Shown: positions 8,907-17,719, counted from the stretch's first letter. The stretch: DNA of 64,000 nucleotides from Aminobacter aminovorans (GCF_900445235.1 NZ_UFSM01000001.1:3983501-4047500); one strand, 5' to 3'. Made by a program: numbers and translations. Notes: generated from the letters alone by a model not told the origin.

Positions 8907-9857
8907 TCACTTGCGAGCGTTTATCTTGTCGAGCTGGGCATAGATCCGGGTCAGCTTGCCCTGGACGGTGTCGCTCTTGTATTTTTCCGGGTCGGAGACG
9001 CGCAGCGCCAACAGTTCCTGCTGCTGCGCTTCCAGCGTCTTGCCCGTCGCCTCGATGTCGCCGGTGAGGATCGCATTGCTGCCATAGTAGTCGGCGCCGA
9101 TGGTCGCCATCATCTTGACGAAGCCCAGATTGTCCTGCAGGCGCGAGCCGTCCATCAGGCGCAGGCCCATCATCTGGCCGAAACCGTCGTCGCCGAGATG
9201 CGCCTTCATCAGCTCCTGGGCGGCGCCGATCTGGCCGTCATAGTCGCCGCCCCACTCGGCCCGCAGCGACGTCTGCGTTTCGCCGGCGACCTTGGCCAGC
9301 TGGGCGTTCAGCTCCTGCGCCTGGGTGGCGGCAAAGTCCTGGTACCAGTCGAGTGCGGCCGCTGCGACCTTCGGCGGCACGTGGCGTTCATGCATCGCCG
9401 CCTTGAAGTCGGAGAGGATCGCCTTGTCGGCGTCGGTGACCTCGAAGCCGTCGCGGAACGCGCCCGGATACTGGGCGGCATCTTCCGGGATGCCGTTGGC
9501 GGCGCGATAGGCGCTGACCTCTTCCGGCGTCGACGTCTCGGTCAGCTCGACCTGCCGGCCGCCATTCTTGGCATTCCTGTAGCCCTCGCGGAACGCCTTC
9601 GAAATCTCGTCGGTCGATCTGTAGCGCTCGAGCTGCTTCATCATCGCAGCGTCGCCGCCGGCCAGCTGTTCGCGGAACGACTGCAGTGCCGCATCGGCGC
9701 CCAATGCCGGCGAATTTGATGCCGGAGAATTTGGCGCCGGCGCATGCGAAGTCGGCGATGGCGGGGTCGACGATGGCGCCGGGCTATCGTCTGGCGCGGT
9801 CGGCGTTGCGTTCGTCGGCTGGCTTGCCTGTGCGTCGGTCATGGGCTGGTCGGTCAT
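8907..9857 (-). CDS. Capsid scaffold/assembly protein
   Basis: A 316-residue protein starting MTDQPMTDAQASQPTNATPT. The first ~60 residues are disordered and rich in Pro, Ala, Ser and Thr. The rest is strongly helical and acidic, containing EQLAGGDAAMMKQLERYRST, with a basic C-terminal tail ending in KINARK. This is the usual make-up of phage scaffolding proteins, which shape the procapsid and leave before DNA packaging. AGGTGA 8 nt upstream supports the ATG at 9857. It lies between portal-side genes and the major capsid gene, separated from the latter by ~190 nt. Confidence 0.75.
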   Translation of the reverse strand: MTDQPMTDAQASQPTNATPTAPDDSPAPSSTPPSPTSHAPAPNSPASNSPALGADAALQSFREQLAGGDAAMMKQLERYRSTDEISKAFREGYRNAKNGGRQVELTETSTPEEVSAYRAANGIPEDAAQYPGAFRDGFEVTDADKAILSDFKAAMHERHVPPKVAAAALDWYQDFAATQAQELNAQLAKVAGETQTSLRAEWGGDYDGQIGAAQELMKAHLGDDGFGQMMGLRLMDGSRLQDNLGFVKMMATIGADYYGSNAILTGDIEATGKTLEAQQQELLALRVSDPEKYKSDTVQGKLTRIYAQLDKINARK

Positions 9858-10173
9858 GGCTCTCACCTGTCAAAATGGAAAGGGAATGAGAAATCAGCTT
9901 CCTGATCTGGAAGCCGACATGCTGCTTTCCGGCGGCAAAGCAGCTGTCGCGCTCGCCGCCATGCTCGGACGGCATCCAGGCGGGTTGATGGATGCCGCAA
10001 ATGTGGAGCACGGCGCCCAGCGCGCGCTTCTGCTGTTCTTCATTGGCAATGCCGGCGGCGAGCGCCTGGAGGGCTGCGCAATCGGCCTTGCGGATTTCCA
10101 GATCGCTGCGCGGCATCTCATTGTCGCTGCGCACCGTGACCGGGTGCCAGGGGCGATAGGGCTTCTGGCTCAT
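9784..10173 (-). CDS. Hypothetical phage protein overlapping the scaffold gene
   Basis: A 129-residue frame starting MSQKPYRPWHPVTVRSDNEM. Its ATG overlaps the portal stop (ATGA), a strong sign that the start is real. The first ~100 residues look like a genuine protein (DLEIRKADCAALQALAAGIANEEQ...); the last ~25 are Arg/Asp-rich and read through the start of the scaffold gene for 74 nt, which is unusually long for this cassette. No family recognised. A sequencing or evolutionary frameshift near 9880 could have extended it. Confidence 0.5.
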   Translation of the reverse strand: MSQKPYRPWHPVTVRSDNEMPRSDLEIRKADCAALQALAAGIANEEQQKRALGAVLHICGIHQPAWMPSEHGGERDSCFAAGKQHVGFQIRKLISHSLSILTGESHDRPAHDRRTGKPADERNADRARR

Positions 10174-11840
10174 TGCCCGAGTGCTGCCCGGATCGACTGC
10201 GCGGCGTCACCGACCTGGGTGGCGACAGCGGCGCCATTGCCGACCTGCTGCATCTGCTGCTGCTCGGCCATGGCCTGCTCGCTCTGCTGGCGATTGGCCG
10301 CCGCCTGCTCGGCATCGAGCAGCCAGTCGGCGCGGCTGTTCGGGATCGCTGCAAAGGCGTCGCGGAACATGGTGCGGGCATCGACCTCGCCGGCCAGCGA
10401 CGGATCGAGCGAAACGCCTGCCTGCAGGATGGCGGCACTTTCCTGGAAGGCGTTGAGCACCTGCCGGTCGCGCGCTTCCTTCAGCGCATTGTTGAACTCG
10501 TACTGGATGTTCTGGCCGAGCAGGATGTCGGGCATGTCGACCGGCACGCCGTTGCGATCGACGGGGCCATAGCCGCCGGCCCGCATCACCTTTTCGGTGG
10601 TCAGGTCGAGCACGGCGCCGGTCCATTCATGTTCGATCGGGCCGAACAGCGGCATGGCGTTGCGGATCCATTCCTGGACGCGCTGCGCTGCCTCATAGGC
10701 GGTCATCGTCTTGTCGGCCTGGGCGATCGGCTGCAGCTTGCTCAGGAAGAAGGCGTCGCCGAGCTGGTTGCGCTGGTCGTTGATCAGGTCGATGCCGAGG
10801 CCGACATTCTTGCCCAGGTCGAGCACGCGCAGTGCTGCCCCCAGGCGTTCGTCATACTGGCTGTCGATGAAGGTGATGCCGTTGGCGCCGAGATCGACGG
10901 GCGACAGCAATGCGTCCTGGGTGGCGACCAGCGGCGGGTCGACCTGCTTTTCGCCCGCCTCGATGATCGTCATCTTCATGCGCTGCAGCATGCGGCTTTC
11001 GGTCAGGCCGATCGACGCCGCCGTCGACACCGCATAAAACTTTCCCGACAGAAGCCACCAGCGCGGCACGACATAGTCGAAGGTGAAGCCCGGCAGTTCC
11101 TGCAGGATGGTGCCGTCTTCGCTGACATAGACATCCGCCCATTTCGCCCCCTTGGGGAATTTGCGGCGCGGCTCGTAGAGCTCCAGCGGAATGAAGATGT
11201 GGCGGACCTTGAATGTCGTCTTCGTATCCTTGTTGCGCAGCGCGTTCTTCACCTGTTGCGGCAGCCTGGCCTCGCCGAACAGATGGGCCATCGCTGCGGC
11301 GGTCATGTCGCATTTGCGGTGGACATGGTTGACCTGGCCGTCGGGGCCCTCCTGCCCTGCCATGTGCTTGGGATGGTGGCAGCGATAGATGAGGTTGTCG
11401 CGGTTCCTGTTGTAGCTGACCTGCAGCCACCCCATGCCGAAGGCGGCGAAGTCATGCTCGACCTGCTGGGCGGCGCGGCGAAAGCCGCTGTCGCGCGAAT
11501 TCAGGATGGCGCTGTTGACGTCGGTCATGAATTCGAGGAACGACGCGGCATCGCGGTCACGGCCGATGCGCTTGTTGGAGGCCACCGCCTTGAACCATTG
11601 CCGACCATCGGGCCGCACCATCGAGCCGATCTGGTCGCCAAGCTCGCGCCGCATCAGCACCGGCGTGGCATCGGTCAGATGCGCGGCGAACTCCTGGCCG
11701 AGCACGATTTCCGTCGTGAAGTCGGCGCGCTCGGGGAAGAGGAATTCGGCGATTTCCTGATACAGGCTGTCGAGCGCGCCCTTGGCGGAGAAGAGGCGCG
11801 CATCGATATCCATCAGGTCGCGGCCTGCCTGGTCGCTCAT
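10170..11840 (-). CDS. Portal protein (head-to-tail connector, podovirus type)
   Basis: A 556-residue protein starting MSDQAGRDLMDIDARLFSAK. The early segment SLYQEIAEFLFPERADFT, then a long mixed region with DLINDQRNQLGDAFFLSKLQ and the helical C-terminus ending in Gln-rich and Ala-rich runs, is characteristic of podoviral head-tail connecting proteins (Head-tail_con family), typically ~500-570 residues. The portal forms the dodecameric ring through which DNA is packaged by the terminase. The start overlaps the stop of the small upstream gene by 1 nt. Confidence 0.85.
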   Translation of the reverse strand: MSDQAGRDLMDIDARLFSAKGALDSLYQEIAEFLFPERADFTTEIVLGQEFAAHLTDATPVLMRRELGDQIGSMVRPDGRQWFKAVASNKRIGRDRDAASFLEFMTDVNSAILNSRDSGFRRAAQQVEHDFAAFGMGWLQVSYNRNRDNLIYRCHHPKHMAGQEGPDGQVNHVHRKCDMTAAAMAHLFGEARLPQQVKNALRNKDTKTTFKVRHIFIPLELYEPRRKFPKGAKWADVYVSEDGTILQELPGFTFDYVVPRWWLLSGKFYAVSTAASIGLTESRMLQRMKMTIIEAGEKQVDPPLVATQDALLSPVDLGANGITFIDSQYDERLGAALRVLDLGKNVGLGIDLINDQRNQLGDAFFLSKLQPIAQADKTMTAYEAAQRVQEWIRNAMPLFGPIEHEWTGAVLDLTTEKVMRAGGYGPVDRNGVPVDMPDILLGQNIQYEFNNALKEARDRQVLNAFQESAAILQAGVSLDPSLAGEVDARTMFRDAFAAIPNSRADWLLDAEQAAANRQQSEQAMAEQQQMQQVGNGAAVATQVGDAAQSIRAALGQ

Positions 11841-12052
11841 CAGCTCGCCCCAAGCGTTCCGCGCGAGAACTCACGCCCGATCGTGCCCGGCACCTGGGCC
11901 AGGCGGTCGGTGGCGGCGCTGCTTTTGGCCGCCGGGGCCAGCGAGCGCGTCCGGCTGCGCTGGCGCTTGGCCAACGGGTCTTCCGGGTCGGGCATCGTCG
12001 CCGGCGGCTCCGGCTCAGGCATCTGCTGTTTCTTTCCGAAAAGTCCACTCAT
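11840..12052 (-). CDS. Small hypothetical protein between terminase and portal
   Basis: A 70-residue protein starting MSGLFGKKQQMPEPEPPATM. It begins with a short basic segment, followed by a Pro/Glu/Ala-rich disordered stretch and a basic Arg-rich middle. It overlaps both neighbours (ATGA with the large terminase, 1 nt with the portal), which supports reality. AGGAAAAC precedes the ATG. Small ORFs of this kind are common between terminase and portal in podoviral cassettes; the function is unknown. Confidence 0.6.
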   Translation of the reverse strand: MSGLFGKKQQMPEPEPPATMPDPEDPLAKRQRSRTRSLAPAAKSSAATDRLAQVPGTIGREFSRGTLGAS

Positions 12053-13623
12053 CGGCGTTTTCCTCGCAGTTTGGCCTTCAGGGCGCTGTTTGACGTCACG
12101 GATTGCAGCCGCATCCTCGATTGTTCGCGCCGCTCCTGCGCTGCCTTCGGGCGCTTCAGCCCGCCGATGGCGGACGCCGACAGCATGATCGTGGTGTCGC
12201 CCTTGTCGGGCGAGCGGCCGAGCTGTTCGCGCATCGCATCCTTGGGCAGGACGAGGATTTCCTCGCCGCCGCCGCCGGCGCGGATTTCATAGCGATAGGC
12301 GGCGAGATCGGCTTCCAGCTCGGCATCCGGCGGCAAGGCGATGCGCGCGCCATAGGCCGGGTCGAGCTGCTCGCGAAACTGCCAGACGGCCTGGGCCCTG
12401 AGATTGGCAAAGCCATACAGGCCGTCGCGTGTCGAAGAGGTCGAGCCGCTGCCGCCCTTGAAGCCGAAACAGTCGACATCGGCATGGGCAAGCTGGGTCA
12501 GCGTGTCGCCGCCATAACCGCCGCCGGCATCGACGACGACGCGGCAGCGGTCCCGCATCTGTTTGACGATCAGGCCGGCGACCGTCGGCCCGTCGGGCGT
12601 TTCGCTGCCCTTGTAGCTGGCGAAGGGCGAATACCACCAGTCGCGCCGGCTCTGGATCTGCGTCTTGTCCGATCCACCCTGCGCGATGTCGGCGGCGACC
12701 GCCGTCATGGGAAGTTCAGGCGGGGTGGCGAGCCAGCGCGCCTGCGCCTGCCGGATCCAGCTGGTCGGGATCACCTGCCAGGGATCGTCCTTGCCGCCTG
12801 CCTCGAACGAGCCGTAGCGCAGCCGCTCGCGGATGTCGTCGGGCAGGCTTTCGAGCTGTGCGGCATAACCCGTCGCCATCAGCTCCGGATTGTCTTCCAG
12901 CATCGAGCGGATGAAGGTTCGCGACCGCGGACGTTCGCCCTTCGGCCCGACATAGTCGGCATCGACCTCGCGGTCCTCGCCGCCGACGGTGGTGAACCAT
13001 CGGAGTTCGCCAGAAGCTGCCGGGTTGGGGTGGCCCTTGTCGAGCCATGGCGCCCAGTACCTGACCACCCACATGCCCTCGGCCGAGGTCGGCGGGTTGC
13101 CTGTGACGACGACCCGGCAGCGCCCGCCCCTGGCATCGCGCAGCCAGCCGATGATGTAGCGGTACTGGCTCTCGGTGAACTGGGTGATCTCGTCGAAGGC
13201 CTTCAACCTGTGCGCCCGGCCCTGGTATTTTTCCTTGTCGGCCTCATGCGGCACGCCGCCGAGCTCGATCTTGCCGCCATTGGCCAGGCGCCAGACATGC
13301 GACTGGCTGTTGTAGCCGTCGCGGCCGCCGAGCATCCGGGCGAGCTCGTCCTCGATACCCTTGAGCTGGGTCGCCTGCCGGCGCAGGATCAGCGCCGGCT
13401 GATACGCCTCGAGCGCAAGGCCGCAGATCAGCGTCGTCTTGCCGCCGCCCGCCGCACCGCCATAAAAGGTCTCGTCGGCCTCGGACAGCCAAGCTTCGGT
13501 CTGCGGGCCGGGGTTCGGGATCATGTAGCGGCCGACTGACGCCTTCACCGCCTCGTCGATCACTTCCTGCCTGGCCTGCGACGGCAGGGCGTCGAGGGCC
13601 GCCAGCACCTCACTCAGCTGCAC
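12049..13623 (-). CDS. terL: Large terminase subunit (DNA packaging ATPase/nuclease)
   Basis: A 524-residue protein starting (GTG) MQLSEVLAALDALPSQARQE. The Walker A motif FYGGAAGGGKTTL lies at about residues 53-65 and a Walker B-like KAFDEITQF near residue 140. The C-terminal half contains VVVDAGGGYGGDT, fitting the RNase H-like nuclease domain with its acidic residues. This motor pumps DNA into the capsid through the portal. It overlaps the end of the small terminase gene by 14 nt. The length is typical of the family. Confidence 0.9.
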   Translation of the reverse strand: MQLSEVLAALDALPSQARQEVIDEAVKASVGRYMIPNPGPQTEAWLSEADETFYGGAAGGGKTTLICGLALEAYQPALILRRQATQLKGIEDELARMLGGRDGYNSQSHVWRLANGGKIELGGVPHEADKEKYQGRAHRLKAFDEITQFTESQYRYIIGWLRDARGGRCRVVVTGNPPTSAEGMWVVRYWAPWLDKGHPNPAASGELRWFTTVGGEDREVDADYVGPKGERPRSRTFIRSMLEDNPELMATGYAAQLESLPDDIRERLRYGSFEAGGKDDPWQVIPTSWIRQAQARWLATPPELPMTAVAADIAQGGSDKTQIQSRRDWWYSPFASYKGSETPDGPTVAGLIVKQMRDRCRVVVDAGGGYGGDTLTQLAHADVDCFGFKGGSGSTSSTRDGLYGFANLRAQAVWQFREQLDPAYGARIALPPDAELEADLAAYRYEIRAGGGGEEILVLPKDAMREQLGRSPDKGDTTIMLSASAIGGLKRPKAAQERREQSRMRLQSVTSNSALKAKLRGKRR

Positions 13624-14122
13624 TGTTCAGTCCCTGCGCGAGCAGAAAGGCGACGCGGCGGGCAATGTCGTTCTTGGACAGCTCGTCCACCGTCGAGGTG
13701 AGCGCAGCACCGCCCTTGCCGGTCACTTCGGACTTGTCGGCCAGGCCGAGCTCGCGGGCGATGATGCTGGTGTTCAACAGGTCGGCCGCAGCACCTTCGA
13801 ATTTCTGCGTCCGGATGATCGCCTCGACCCGCGCGGTGACGTCGCCGAAGCCGTCACGCTCGCAATAATTGTCCCAGCTCCTGCGGGCGATGCCGAGGAA
13901 GATGCACAGGCCCGAAATCGTCATCGCCCGCATCCTGGCGATGTTCTCGACCTTGACCTCGCCCTGATAGGCAAAGGGCCGCGCCTCATAGAGAGGGTTG
14001 GCGTCCACCCACTCGAAATACTCGCCGCATGCGCCCCACAGCGCATCCGGCGTGGCAAAGATCGGATCGCGCCCATGCGAGCTGCGCGCCTTCCAGAACT
14101 GGTTTCCCAGGGGTGCGGACAT
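13610..14122 (-). CDS. terS: Small terminase subunit (gp3-type DNA-packaging protein)
   Basis: A 170-residue protein starting MSAPLGNQFWKARSSHGRDP. The motif FATPDALWGACGEYFEWVD, followed by a helix-turn-helix-like region with MTISGLCIFLGIARRSWDNYC, is the pattern of the DNA-packaging protein gp3 family. It recognises the phage genome for packaging and hands it to the large subunit encoded next. AGGA about 8 nt upstream favours the ATG at 14122 over the one at 14128. It is the first gene of the minus-strand phage block; no phage gene is seen on its upstream side. Confidence 0.85.
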   Translation of the reverse strand: MSAPLGNQFWKARSSHGRDPIFATPDALWGACGEYFEWVDANPLYEARPFAYQGEVKVENIARMRAMTISGLCIFLGIARRSWDNYCERDGFGDVTARVEAIIRTQKFEGAAADLLNTSIIARELGLADKSEVTGKGGAALTSTVDELSKNDIARRVAFLLAQGLNSAAE

Positions 14123-14276
14123 GGGCATTCCTGTCGTCGGGCCTGTCGTCGGGATGGGCGGCAGCGTTCGCCGTCAGCATGAAAAGGCTGGTGCCGTTCG
14201 GATCTGGTATCGCGGAGTCTTGTTTGGCGCGCCCGGTCCGTAGTTGGCCTGCTTGCCCCGTCGCGGCTTCATCGAC

Positions 14277-14860
14277 GTCACGGCATGGATCCTAGGGTCA
14301 AGCCTCTGGGATGACAAAGGGATGGGATGTCGTCACAGGCTTGGTGATGATGGTTGGCGAGCGCGGTCTCCCCGCTTCGTCATCCCGGAGGCTTGACCCG
14401 AGGCCGTGAAGGTGAGGAATGCGAGCCGGGTGGAAGAAAGTGCAGGCGTGCTGAACCGTCTGTGCGCTGCCGACAGGTCACGGCATGGATCCTAGGGTCG
14501 CCGCGACGGAGCTTCGCTCCTGCTTCGCCCTAGGATGACGAATGGCGGGGGCGTCGTCGCGGGCTTAGGTGGTCGTCGCGGGCTTAGGTGGTGAGCCGGT
14601 TGCCGCGAGCGGCCTCTCCGCTTCGTCATCCTAGGGCGAAGCAGGAGCGTAGCGACGCGGAGACCCTAGGATGACGAAGGACGGGGAATGTCGCAGGGTT
14701 GAGTGGTGTTGGACTGTCGGAAAGCTTTGCAGCCAAGTGCCGACCTTGGAGATTAGCCGCGAGCCCCCGTGCCGTCGTCATCCTCGGGCGGAGCAGGAGC
14801 GCAGCTCCGTCGCGGAGACCCGAGGATCCATGCCGTGAGGGTGCGGAACGCGGGGACGGC
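14277..14860. repeat. Mosaic hairpin repeat cluster (left copy)
   Basis: Gene-free DNA between the phage block and a secreted-protein gene. It holds several copies of a module in which ATCCTAGGG and CCCTAGGAT form the ends of an imperfect ~45-bp hairpin with an inner GGAGC/GCTCC stem, linked by TCACGGCATGGATCC and TTCGTCATCC segments. Clear cores lie near 14473-14543, 14622-14676 and 14777-14840; partial ones lie near 14280 and 14378. The same modules recur at 56148-57520. I read them as a chromosomal repeat family of Mesorhizobium type, not as genes. Confidence 0.85.
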
Positions 14861-14937
14861 AGAAGAAAGAGCACTTGTTTGCTTCGCTTGAACACAGTTG
14901 CATGCCGTGGATCTCGCGACGAACAATCCCTGCTACC

Positions 14938-15036
14938 GGAAAAGCAAAAGGGCCGCCGCAGCAGCCCTTATCGACGCAATGCGCCATCGTGGTTCCTGTA
15001 TGCCGCACACGGTTACCCCGGCGCAATCCCGTTTTG
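14938..15036 (-). ncRNA. Candidate structured small RNA, copy 1
   Basis: Read on the minus strand the element begins near ACGGGATTGC, has GGTAACC, then a hairpin TGCGGCAT/ATGGCGCA with a 12-nt loop holding GGAACC, and ends in an intrinsic terminator: GGGCTGC-TGCG-GCGGCCC then TTTTGCTTTT. Two more copies (16470-16567 and 19431-19543) keep the same layout with compensating or wobble changes in the stems. A frame for 18 residues (ATGGCGCATTGC...) exists here but is stopped after two codons in copy 2, so coding is unlikely. No known RNA family name is claimed. Confidence 0.6.
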
Positions 15037-15046
15037 CAATGAGCTG

Positions 15047-16009
15047 TCAGTTGACCTTGGAGGTGTTGACCCGCACCGCATATTGGAACGTCGCATCATA
15101 AGACGCGCTCGGCGTCAGATTATTGATGTAGCTGACGACGACCGTGACCTTGCCGGCCGCGATGGTTGCCGACTTCACCATGGCAACGAACGATCCGTAA
15201 TTGCCGCTGAAGCTGCCGACCCATTTCGACCTGTCGCGATCCGAGAAAATGTAGATCACGCCCGACGTGCTGTTGGTCGGCGGCAGCAGCACGGCGGCTT
15301 CATCGCCGGGCTGGGCGTCGAGCTGGCCGCTCATCACCCCATTATACGGGCGCACCGCGAAGGGGGAGTTGGGCAGGCTGACGGTCGCCCGATAGTCGTA
15401 TTGGCGGAACGCCGGCGACGGCAGTAGCGAAAAGACGTGGAAATAATAGGATTCGTTGCCGGCGAAATCGACGAAGCTGCCTAGCGCGCTGATGTCCGTG
15501 CCGGCCTGGGCGTTGTAGTCGGTGGCGTTGTAGGCCTGGTATCCGACCGCGCCATAGTCGACGAGATAATAGACCCTGGTGCTCTGTTTGATCACCCTGG
15601 TGCGGTGGCTCCAGGTCGGCGTTCCGCCGACGCTGCCACCCGGCCGCGGCCGCACGACCAGCTCGTTACCGGCAGTGCCATCCATCTGCAGCGCCGACAC
15701 CGTGTAGAAGGCGTTGGGATCGCCGGAAAGACTGTCGTCCAGCGGGTAAAAGGTGCAGCCGGCCTGGAAGTCAAAGACGACGATGTGGTTCGCCCAGTTT
15801 CCGAGCGCTGTCTTTTCGTAATAGACCCACTCATTGGCGCCATCGCCGCTCAGATCCCATTCGCCGATCTTGAATGGCGTGATCAGGTTGCAGGAAGTCT
15901 GGTGGCTCTTGTAGGGTTGGGCGGGTACCGCGACATTTGCAGAAGCGATGCCATAGAAGGCCAGGAGATAGGCCGATACCATCAGCAGCAGGCTGCCGAG
16001 CTTTTTCAT
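15047..16009 (-). CDS. Secreted hypothetical protein
   Basis: A 320-residue protein starting MKKLGSLLLMVSAYLLAFYG. The N-terminus is a clear signal peptide, with cleavage likely after ...YGIASA. The mature part is beta-rich and repetitive in tone, with pieces such as KIGEWDLSGDGANEWVYYEK and GQLDAQPGDEAAVLLPPTN; the 'DGANEWVYYE' and 'GDEAAVLL' segments resemble degenerate FG-GAP/VCBS-type propeller blades. AGGA about 6 nt before the ATG decides the start over an 18-residue longer version. It should be periplasmic or exported; function unknown. Confidence 0.7.
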   Translation of the reverse strand: MKKLGSLLLMVSAYLLAFYGIASANVAVPAQPYKSHQTSCNLITPFKIGEWDLSGDGANEWVYYEKTALGNWANHIVVFDFQAGCTFYPLDDSLSGDPNAFYTVSALQMDGTAGNELVVRPRPGGSVGGTPTWSHRTRVIKQSTRVYYLVDYGAVGYQAYNATDYNAQAGTDISALGSFVDFAGNESYYFHVFSLLPSPAFRQYDYRATVSLPNSPFAVRPYNGVMSGQLDAQPGDEAAVLLPPTNSTSGVIYIFSDRDRSKWVGSFSGNYGSFVAMVKSATIAAGKVTVVVSYINNLTPSASYDATFQYAVRVNTSKVN

Positions 16010-16202
16010 GTCGTCCTCATGGATTGGGTGTCGAGACGTGTTGGCGCGGCATCGAAGCCGCACGGCAAGACCGCCCGGCTGCGAAAGCGGGGCGAAAGTC
16101 TTCAGCTATACAAAAAGCGCTGCTATCCGAGGGTGCGCCGCCTCTATCGGCCCGGCATGTGCTGCGCTGGCTTTTGGCCTGCCCGCCTGGCGAAAGCCGT
16201 AA

Positions 16203-16427
16203 TTACTTCCGCATCAGATCGGGGTGACGGTCGCCAAGCCACTGCTTGCCATCCTTGTCGGAAGCCCAGGGATTGCCAAACAGCCGAACCGTGGGGCTGT
16301 CGTCGCCGGCCTTGATTGCCGACCTGACGCTGCGTCGCTCGCGGCGATGTTCGGCCACCTTGAAAGGCTTGTCGCTCTCAGCGGTCGTCATGCCGACGAT
16401 GGGCGTCCTGCGCCGGGACCGCGACAT
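16203..16427 (-). CDS. Small conserved basic protein (MSRSRRRTPI type)
   Basis: A 74-residue protein starting MSRSRRRTPIVGMTTAESDK. This N-terminal pattern is widespread in small uncharacterised proteins of Rhizobiales and other proteobacteria. It is very basic, has no signal peptide, and ends GKQWLGDRHPDLMRK. AGGAG 7 nt upstream of the ATG at 16427 supports this start over a longer frame. Function unknown; a nucleic-acid-binding role would fit its charge but is a guess. Confidence 0.7.
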   Translation of the reverse strand: MSRSRRRTPIVGMTTAESDKPFKVAEHRRERRSVRSAIKAGDDSPTVRLFGNPWASDKDGKQWLGDRHPDLMRK

Positions 16428-16469
16428 CCGCTGCTCCTGATATGGCCTGCCTGCCCTGCCGGGCAATCT

Positions 16470-16567
16470 GAAAAGCAAAAGGCCGCCGAAGCAGCCCTCA
16501 ATCGACGCACTACGCCATCGTGGTTCCTGTATGGCGTATCAGGTTACCCGGACGCAATCCCGTTTTG
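16470..16567 (-). ncRNA. Candidate structured small RNA, copy 2
   Basis: Second copy of the element described at 14938-15036. Here the internal hairpin is perfect: TACGCCAT and ATGGCGTA around the same 12-nt loop ACAGGAACCACG. The terminator is GGCTGC-TTCG-GCGGCC followed by TTTTGCTTTT. It lies in the gap between the MSRSRRRTPI-type gene and a membrane protein gene transcribed the other way, where an independent minus-strand transcript is plausible. The ATGGCG that would open a peptide is followed directly by TAG. Confidence 0.6.
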
Positions 16568-16662
16568 ATCTGCGGTAAAATCAGCTGCCCCTCACCGGGC
16601 GCTTGTTGCCGCGGCAGGATATCTTTGCTTTGCTGCACCGGGGCTTTTCAAAAGGGGCTGAT

Positions 16663-17220
16663 GTGGCTGAGGCAAGGTGGCCGCTTGGCAAGACGGTCGC
16701 GATCCTGATCCTCGTCTGGGTCCTGCTTGGCCTGTTGCCGATGTTGGCCAGGATGATCGTTGGCGCCGGCTTCGTGCCTTCGACCCAATGGGCGTCCAGC
16801 GCGGGCACTTATGGCCTTGTTGCCGGCCTGGCAACGGCACTGCTGTTGCTCTGGGTCGTCCAAAAAGCCCCCAGGGATGAAAAGGACACTGACCTGTGGA
16901 GGTTTGCGGGAGCTAGTGCTGCTCTGCTGTTTGGCTTCATGATCGGCAAGAACGTCGTCGACGTGACCGGCCCGATGGCGATTGCCCTTGTTGCGGGCGA
17001 CGAGACCGAGCTGCAGTTCAGTGTGGAACGCGCCGATGGCGGCAGGGTGAAAGGCTGTCCTTCACCCGTGGAGCTGGAAGGCCTGCCCATGTTGTTCGAC
17101 CGCGCCTGTGGCGTTCCCCAAGCTGTCAGGGACAGCCTGGCGCCGGGCATGAACATCATCCTGACAGGTCGCGGCACCAGCCTTGGCATCTTCGCCCGCC
17201 AGATCACGCGAGCCGATTGA
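16663..17220 (+). CDS. Hypothetical inner-membrane protein
   Basis: A 185-residue protein with three hydrophobic segments: about residues 10-32 (TVAILILVWVLLGLLPMLAR), 48-66 and 82-98. These are followed by a ~95-residue C-terminal soluble part containing ETELQFSVERADGGRVKGCP with two cysteines (CPSPVE and RACGVP) that could form a disulfide outside the membrane. GGGG about 8 nt before the GTG at 16663 supports that start; an ATG at 16603 would add 20 residues without a visible ribosome-binding site. Family not recognised. Confidence 0.6.
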   Translation: MAEARWPLGKTVAILILVWVLLGLLPMLARMIVGAGFVPSTQWASSAGTYGLVAGLATALLLLWVVQKAPRDEKDTDLWRFAGASAALLFGFMIGKNVVDVTGPMAIALVAGDETELQFSVERADGGRVKGCPSPVELEGLPMLFDRACGVPQAVRDSLAPGMNIILTGRGTSLGIFARQITRAD

Positions 17221-17382
17221 CCGGTCAGCTACAGCTTCGGCCACATCTTGCCGTTGCAACGGCAGCGGCCGGGAACTCATCTCGACAGGTGGCTTACGTC
17301 ACGGGAGCATGTGCGCCTCCCTCGCAAATAGCGTTCAACTCGGCTAGATTCCACGCGCCCAAACCAGAGAGGAGTTGCCCCA

Positions 17383-17640
17383 ATTCCTATTCTAAAAGCA
17401 GTCATAGTCGGTAGCCTGGCTCACTTCGCCATATCGTTTGCCGTGTCGTTCCTGTTCTCGTTCGCAGTAGCGCTGTTTCGTTTGCAACTCACCATACCCA
17501 GCTGGCTTGGTTTGAGCATAGTCCAACTTGAGATCGCCGGAGCAATTGCGGTAGCGCTGATCTACTACCGTCGCGATAGAGCACGAACAGAAGAGCGGCT
17601 GGAAAGAGCAAGGTTGGAAGCTGTCACCCCGCCCATTTGA
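17383..17640 (+). CDS. Small membrane protein with probable ATT start
   Basis: The frame from 17383 gives 85 residues with two hydrophobic spans (about 5-33 and 40-60) and a charged, Arg/Glu-rich C-terminal helix (YYRRDRARTEERLERARLEA). A GTG at 17443 would start inside the first span. GAGAGGAG lies 6-10 nt before an ATT codon at 17383, and extension to that point gives a natural membrane helix, so I prefer the rare ATT start. No family recognised. It could also start at the second ATT (17389) or at the GTG. Confidence 0.45.
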   Translation: MPILKAVIVGSLAHFAISFAVSFLFSFAVALFRLQLTIPSWLGLSIVQLEIAGAIAVALIYYRRDRARTEERLERARLEAVTPPI

Positions 17641-17719
17641 CGGGCGCCCTTTGACCCGGAAGTTCAGTGAGATGCCGGAGCCAGGCATCGGCGGCACGAT
17701 GCCGACCTGGGTCCACGCT

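Noticed and set aside
10173..13539. Two long plus-strand frames opposite portal and large terminase
   Set aside because: Both are antisense to genes with recognisable motifs (Walker A, portal pattern) and carry none of their own.
1..14122. Gene transfer agent instead of prophage
   Set aside because: Gene order and protein types are podoviral (tail tubular A/B, internal virion proteins), not the siphovirus-like alphaproteobacterial GTA cluster.
14778..15026. Small protein encoded across the structured RNA copy 1
   Set aside because: The equivalent frame is stopped after two codons in copy 2, while RNA stems and terminators are kept in all three copies.
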